Position numbers and translations under genes: made by a program. 64,000 bases of DNA from Archivesica marissinica (lineage: Eukaryota > Mollusca > Bivalvia > Venerida > Vesicomyidae). Shown piece by piece: positions 57,015 through 64,000 of this stretch; position 1 is the stretch's first letter; every line of letters starts with the position of its first letter. The DNA is taken from positions 3,514,518 through 3,578,517 of the forward strand of contig CM026404.1 in assembly GCA_014843695.1 (NCBI GenBank), written 5' to 3'. The notes beneath the pieces are model-generated. The model did no database searches, was not told where the DNA came from, and saw only the letters and a program-made list of their open reading frames with translations.

Positions 57015-60000
57015 ACACAGAATGTGCCAAACGCTGCACCAATGAAATACCACTGAATGTGGATCTTTCAGGCTATAGGTACCAAACGCTGGACCAATGA
57101 AATACCACTGAATGTGGATCTTTCAGGCTATAGGTGCCAAACGCTGGATCAATGAAATACCACTGAATGTGGATCTTTCAGGCTATAGGTGCCAAACGTT
57201 GGACCAATGAAATTCCACTGAATGTGGATCTTTCAGGCTATAGGTGCCAAACGCTGGACCAATGAAATACCATTGAATGTGGATCTTTCAGGCAATAGGT
57301 GCCAAACGCTGCACCAATGAAATACCACTGAATGTGGATGTTTCAGGCTATAGGTGCCAAACGCTGGACCAATGAAATACCACTGAATGTGGATCTTTCA
57401 GGCTATAGGTGCCAAACGCTGGACCAATGAAATACCACTGAATGTGGATCTTTCAGGCTATAGGTGCCAAACGCTGGACCAATGAAATACCACTGAATGT
57501 GGATCTTTCAGGCTATAGGTGCCAAACGCTGTACCAATGAAATACCACTGAATGTGGATCTTTCAGGCTATAGGTGCCAAACGCTGGACCAATGAAATAC
57601 CACTGAATGTGGATCTTTCAGGCTATAGGTGCCAAACGCTGGACCAATGAAATACCACTGAATGTGGATCTTTCAGGCTATAGGTGCCAAATGCTGGACC
57701 AATGAAATACCTCTGAATGTGGATCTTTCAGGCTATAGGTGCCAAACGCTGGACCAATGAAATACCTCTGAATGTGGATCTTTCGGACTATAGGTGCCAA
57801 ACGCTGGACCAATGAAATACCTCTGAATGTGGATCTTTCAGGCTATAGGTGCCAAACGCTGGACCAATGAAATACCTCTGAATGTGGATCTTTCAGGCTA
57901 TAGGTGCCAAAAGCTGGACCAATGAAATACCTCTGAATGTGGATCTTTCAGGCTATAGGTGCCAAACGCTGGACCAATGTAATACCTCTGAATGTGGATC
58001 TTTCAGGCTATAGGTGCCAAACGCTGGACCAATGAAATACCTCTGAATGTGGATCTTTCAGGCTATAGGTGCCAAACGCTGGACCAATGAAATACCACTG
58101 CCAAATGCTGGAACAATGAAATACCACTGAATGTGGATCTTTCAGACTATAGGTGCCAAACGCTGGACCAATGAAATACCACTGCCAAACGCTGGACCAA
58201 TGAAATACCTCTGAATGTGGATCTTTCAGGCTATAGGTGCCAAACGCTGGACCAATGAAATACCACTGCCAAATGCTGGACCAATGAAATACCACTGAAT
58301 GTGGATCTTTCAGACTATAGGTGCCAAACGCTGGACCAATGAAATACCACTGAATGTGGATCTTTCAGGCTATAGGTGCCAAATGCTGGACCAATGAAAT
58401 ACGACTGAATGTGGATCTTTCAGACAATAGGTGCCAAACGCTGGACCAATGAAATATGACTGAATGTGGATCTTTCAGGCTATAGGTGCCAAACGCTGGA
58501 CCAATGAAATACCACTGAATGTGGATCTTTCAGGCTATAGGTTCCAAACGCTGGACCAATGAAATACCACTGAATGTGGATCTTTCAGGCTATAGGTGCC
58601 AAATGCTGGACCAATGAAATACCACTGAATGTGGATCTTTCAGGCTACAGGTACCAAACGCTGGACCCATGAAGTACCACTGAATGTTGATCTTTCAGGC
58701 TATAGGTACCAAACGCTGGACCAATGAAATACCACTGAATGTGGATCTTTCAGGCTATAGGTGCCAAATGCTGGACCAATGAAATACCTCTGAATGTGGA
58801 TCTTTCAGGCTATAGGTGCCAAACGCTGGACCAATGAAATACCTCTGAATGTGGATCTTTCGGACTATAGGTGCCAAACGCTGGACCAATGAAATACCTC
58901 TGAATGTGGATCTTTCAGGCTATAGGTGCCAAACGCTGGACCAATGAAATACCTCTGAATGTGGATCTTTCAGGCTATAGATGCCAAAAGCTGGACCAAT
59001 GAAATACCTCTGAATGTGGATCTTTCAGGCTATAGGTGCCAAACGCTGGACCAATGTAATACCTCTGAATGTGGATCTTTCAGGCTATAGGTGCCAAACG
59101 CTGGACCAATGAAATACCTCTGAATGTGGATCTTTCAGGCTATAGGTGCCAAACGCTGGACCAATGAAATACCACTGCCAAATGCTGGACCAATGAAATA
59201 CCACTGAATGTGGATCTTTCAGACTATAGGTGCCAAACGCTGGACCAATGAAATACCACTGAATGTGGATCTTTCAGGCTATAGGTGCCAAATGCTGGAC
59301 CAATGAAATACGACTGAATGTGGATCTTTCAGACAATAGGTGCCAAACGCTGGACCAATGAAATATGACTGAATGTGGATCTTTCAGGCCATAGGTGCCA
59401 AACGCTGGACCAATGAAATACCACTGAATGTGGATCTTTCAGGCTATAGGTTCCAAACGCTGGACCAATGAAATACCACTGAATGTGGATCTTTCAGGCT
59501 ATAGGTGCCAAATGCTGGACCAATGAAATACCACTGAATGTGGATCTTTCAGGCTACAGGTACCAAACGCTGGACCCATGAAGTACCACTGAATGTTGAT
59601 CTTTCAGGCTATAGGTACCAAACACTGGACCAATGAAATACCACTGAATGTGGATGTTTCAGGCTATACTGTAGGTGCCAAACGCTGGACCAATGAAATA
59701 CCACTGAATGTGGATCTTTCAGGCTATAGGTGCCAAACGCTGGATCAATGAAATACCACTGAATGTGGATCTTTCAGGCTATAGGTGCCAAACGCTGGAC
59801 CAATGAAATACCACTGAATGTGGATCTTTCAGGCTATAGGTGCCAAACGCTGGACCAATGAAATACCACTGAATGTGGATCTTTCAGACTATAGGTGCCA
59901 AACGCTGGACCAATGAAATATGACTGAATGTGGATCTTTCAGGCTATAGGTGCCAAACGATGGACCAATGAAATACCACTGAATGTGGATCTTTCAGGCT

Positions 60001-62585
60001 ATAGGTTCCAAACGCTGGACCAATGAAATACCACTGAATGTGGATCTTTCAGGCTATAGGTGCCAAATGCTGGACCAATGAAATACCACTGAATGTGGAT
60101 CTTTCAGGCTGCAGGTACCAAACGCTGGACCAATGAAATACCACTGAATGTGGATCTTTCAGGCTATAGGTGCCAAACGCTGGACCAATGAAATACCACT
60201 GAATGTGGATCTTTCAGGCTATACCGTAGGTGCCAAACACTGGACCAATGAAATACCACTGAATGTGGATCTTTCAGGCTATAGGTGCCAAACGCTGGAC
60301 CAATGAAATACCACTGAATGTGGATCTTTCAGGCTATAGGTGCCAAACGCTGGACCAATGAAATACCACTGAATGTGGATCTTTCAGGCTACAGGTGCCA
60401 AACGCTGGACCAATGAAATACCACTGAATGTGGATCTTTCAGGCTATAGGTGCCAAACGCTGGACCAATGAAATACCACTGAATGTGGATCTTTCAGGCT
60501 ATAGGTGCCAAACGCTGGACCAATGAAATACCACTGCTGCTGGACCAATGAAATACCACTGAATGTGGATCTTTCAGGCTATAGGTGCCAAACGCTGGAC
60601 CAATGAAATACCACTGAATGTGGATCTTTCAGGCTATAGGTGCCAATGCTGCCAATGAAATACCACTGAATGTGGATCTTTCAGGCTATAGCTGTGCCTT
60701 TCAGGCTATAGGTGCCAAACGCTGGACCAATGAAATACCACTGAATGTGGATCTTTCAGGCTATAGGTTCCAAACGCTGGACCAATGAAATACCACTGAA
60801 TGTGGATCTTTCAGGCTATAGGTGCCAAATGCTGGACCAATGAAATACCACTGAATGTGGATCTTTCAGGCTACATAGCTGTGCCACTGAATGTTGATCT
60901 TTCAGGCTATAGGTACCAAACGCTGGACCAATGACCACTGAATGTGGATCTTTCAGGCTATAGGTGCCAAATGCTGGACCAATGAAATACCTCTGAATGT
61001 GGATCTTTCAGGCTATAGGTGCCAAACGCTGGACCAATGAAATACCTCTGAATGTGGATCTTTCGGACTATAGGTGCCAAACGCTGGACCAATGAAATAC
61101 CTCTGAATGTGGATCTTTCAGGCTATAGGTGCCAAACGCTGGACCAATGAAATACCTCTGAATGTGGATCTTTCAGGCTATAGGTGCCAAAAGCTGGACC
61201 AATGAAATACCTCTGAATGTGGATCTTTCAGGCTATAGGTGCCAAACGCTGGACCAATGTAATACCTCTGAATGTGGATCTTTCAGGCTATAGGTGCCAA
61301 ACGCTGGACCAATGAAATACCTCTGAATGTGGATCTTTCAGGCTATAGGTGCCAAACGCTGGACCAATGAAATACCACTGCCAAATGCTGGACCAATGAA
61401 ATACCACTGAATGTGGATCTTTCAGGAAACACCAATGAAATACCACTGAATGTGGATCTTTCAGGCTATAGGTGCCAAATGCTGGACCAATGAAATACGA
61501 CTGAATGTGGATCTTTCAGACAATAGGTGCCAAACGCTGGACCAATGAAATATGACTGAATGTGGATCTTTCAGGCTAGGTGCCAAACGCTGGACCAATG
61601 AAATACCACTGAATGTGGATCTTTCAGGCTATAGGTGCTGGACCAATGAAATACCACTGAATGTGGATCTTTCAGGCTATAGGTGCCAAATGCTGGACCA
61701 ATGAAATACCACTGAATGTGGATCCAATGCTGGAATGTACCACTGAACTTTCAGGCTATCTTCCACTGAATGTGGATCCTGTACGCTGGACCAATGAAAT
61801 ACCACTGAATGTGGATCCAGACGCTGGATCCACTGAATGAAATACCATGGACCAATGAAATACCACTGAATGTGGATCTTTCAGGCTATAGGTGCCAAAC
61901 GCTGGACCAATGAAATACCACTGACCAAATAATGGACCAATGAAATACTGAATGTGGATCACTGAATGGACCAATGGAATGTGGATCTTTCAGGCTATAG
62001 GTGCTGGACCAATGAAATACCACTGAATGTGGATCTTTCAGGCTATAGGTGCCAAATGCTGGACCAATGAAATACCACTGAATGTGGATCTTTCAGGCTA
62101 TACCAAACGCTGGACCAATGAAATACCACTGAATGTGGATCTTTCAGGCTATAGGTGCCAAACGCTGGACCAATGAAATACCACTGAATGTGGATCTTTC
62201 AGGCTATACCGTAGGTGCCAAACACTGGACCAATGAAATACCACTGAATGTGGATCTTTCAGGCTATAGGTGCCAAACGCTGGACCAATGAAATACCACT
62301 GAATGTGGATCTTTCAGGCTATAGGTGCCAAACGCTGGACCAATGAAATACCACTGAATGTGGATCTTTCAGGCTACAGGTGCCAAACGCTGGACCAATG
62401 AAATACCACTGAATGTGGATCTTTCAGGCTATAGGTGCCAAACGCTGGACCAATGAAATACCACTGAATGTGGATCTTTCAGGCTACAGGTGCCAAACGC
62501 TGGACCAATGAAATACCACTGAATGTGGATCTTTCAGGCTATAGGTGCCAAACGCTGGACCAATGAAATACCACTGAATGTCGAT
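57015..62585. repeat. Large tandem array, 56-bp unit, about 99 copies
   Basis: Unit tgccaaacgctggaccaatg, aaataccactgaatgtggat, ctttcaggctataggt. Variants recur in blocks: the tttcggactatagg unit is at about 57780, 58858 and 61060, showing duplications of about 1.1 and 2.2 kb. At 61700-61980 units are scrambled and truncated. Minus-strand open frames here are artefacts. Confidence 0.97.
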
Positions 62586-64000
62586 CTTCCAGTTAATGTA
62601 CAGACCGTTGGATCCAGTTAATGTGTACAGACGTTGGATCCAGTTAATGTATACAGATGTTGGATCCAGTTAATGTATACAGATGTTGGATCCAGTTAAT
62701 GTATACAGATGTTGGATCCAGGTAATGTGTACAAACGTTGGATCCAGTTAATGTGTACAGACGTTGGATCCAGTTAATGTATACAGATGTTGGATCCAGT
62801 TAATGTATACAGATGTTGGATCCAGTTAATGTATACAGATGTTGGATCCAGGTAATGTGTACAAACGTTGGATCCAGTTAATGTGTACAGACGTTGGATC
62901 CAGTTAATGTATACAGATGTTGGATCCAGTTAATGTATACAGATGTTGGATCCAGTTAATGTATACAGATGTTGGATCCAGGTAATGTGTACAAACGTTG
63001 GATCCAGTTAATGTGTACAGACGTTGGATCCAGTTAATGTATACAGATGTTGGATCCAGTTAATGTATACAGATGTTGGATCCAGTTAATGTATACAGAT
63101 GTTGGATCCAGTTAATGTATACAGATGTTGGATCCAGTTAATGTATACAGACGTTGGATCCAGTTAATGTGTACAGATGTTGGATCCAGTTAATGTATAC
63201 AGATGTTGGATCCAGTTAATGTACAGATGTTGGATCCAGTTAATGTACAGACGTTGGATCCAGTTAATGTACAGACGTTGGATCCAGTTAATGTGTACAG
63301 ACGTTTGATCCAGTTAATGTACAGACGTTGGATCCAGTTAATGTGTACATATGTTGGATCCAGTTAATGTACAGACGTTGGATCCAGTTAATGTGTACAG
63401 ATGTTGGATCCAGTTAATGTATACAGATGTTGGATCCAGTTAATGTGTACAGACGTTGGATCCAGTTAATGTGTACAGATGTTGGATCCTGTTAATGTAT
63501 ACAGACGTTGGATCCAGTTAATGTGTACAGATGTTGGATCCAGTTAATGTGTACAGACGTTGGATCCAGTTAATGTATACAGATGTTGGATCCGTTAATG
63601 TGTACAGACGTTGGATCCAGTTAATGTGTACAGATGTTGGATCCAGTTAATGTATACAGATGTTGGATCCAGTTAATGTGTACAGATGTTGGATCCAGTT
63701 AATGTATACAGATGTTGGATCCAGTTAATGTATACAGATGTTGGATCCAGTTAATGTGTACAGATGTTGGATCCAGTTAATGTGTACAGACGTTGGATCC
63801 AGTTAATGTGTACAGACGTTGGATCCAGTTAATGTGTACAGATGTTGGATCCAGTTAATGTTTACAGATGTTGGATCCAGTTAATGTGTACATATGTTGG
63901 ATCCAGTTAATGTGTACAGATGTTCGATCCAGTTAATGTGTACAGACATTGGATCCAGTTAATGTGTACTAATGTTGGATCCAGTTAATGTGTACATATG
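62586..64000. repeat. Minisatellite, 26-bp unit, about 54 copies, continues past the window
   Basis: Unit gttggatccagttaatgtgt plus acagac. Sub-variants gtgtacagac and gtatacagat; in 62640-63030 a five-unit pattern with one ggtaatgtgtacaaac unit repeats about three times. Joins the 56-bp array directly. Confidence 0.97.

Overview
The window looks like intronic and repeat-rich DNA from an invertebrate animal, most likely a marine mollusc or another lophotrochozoan. The reasons are AT-rich sequence, GT-AG introns of 0.7 to 10 kb, five tRNA-derived SINE families, many small inverted-repeat transposons, and about one third of the window in tandem arrays. There is no operon structure, rRNA, CRISPR array or intact tRNA gene. 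The species assignment is inference. Most long open frames are artefacts of tandem repeats whose unit is a multiple of 3 bp, or of 19- and 31-bp arrays.

One real gene can be assembled. It runs on the plus strand from 25115 to 56878 in 11 exons, and every junction agrees in phase (2184 nt, 727 codons plus stop). It encodes a secreted zinc metalloprotease with this order: signal peptide, propeptide with an aspartate-switch motif, furin-type site, complete astacin domain, long-form C-type lectin-like domain, six-cysteine kringle, and a 134-residue Lys/Asn/Ser/Arg-rich basic tail. I know no named family with the order astacin, C-type lectin, kringle. This is the main discovery candidate. The propeptide, lectin and kringle exons are joined by phase-1 introns, as expected from exon shuffling.

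Layout. 1-25 kb: LINE remnants, SINEs, a decayed C2H2 zinc-finger array (10.0-10.7 kb, minus), a TTAA-flanked element with internal tandem repeats (11.8-12.6 kb), a 48-bp array, a 3.9-kb array of 45-bp units (13.4-17.4 kb), a GCGT microsatellite (19.0-19.8 kb), and a coding-like segment present twice in opposite orientation (9.3 and 22.1 kb). 25-57 kb: the protease gene; its introns carry SINEs of all five families, nested insertions, a 1-kb foldback element with 9-bp target duplications, and about ten more minisatellites. 57-64 kb: a 5.6-kb array of 56-bp units that abuts a 26-bp array running off the window.

The mobile elements form a readable history: SINEs in arrays, a SINE in an inverted element, a foldback element in a SINE, and a TTAA element in another small transposon. 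One small element sits exactly behind the splice donor of exon 3, and its target duplication begins at the first base of the intron.
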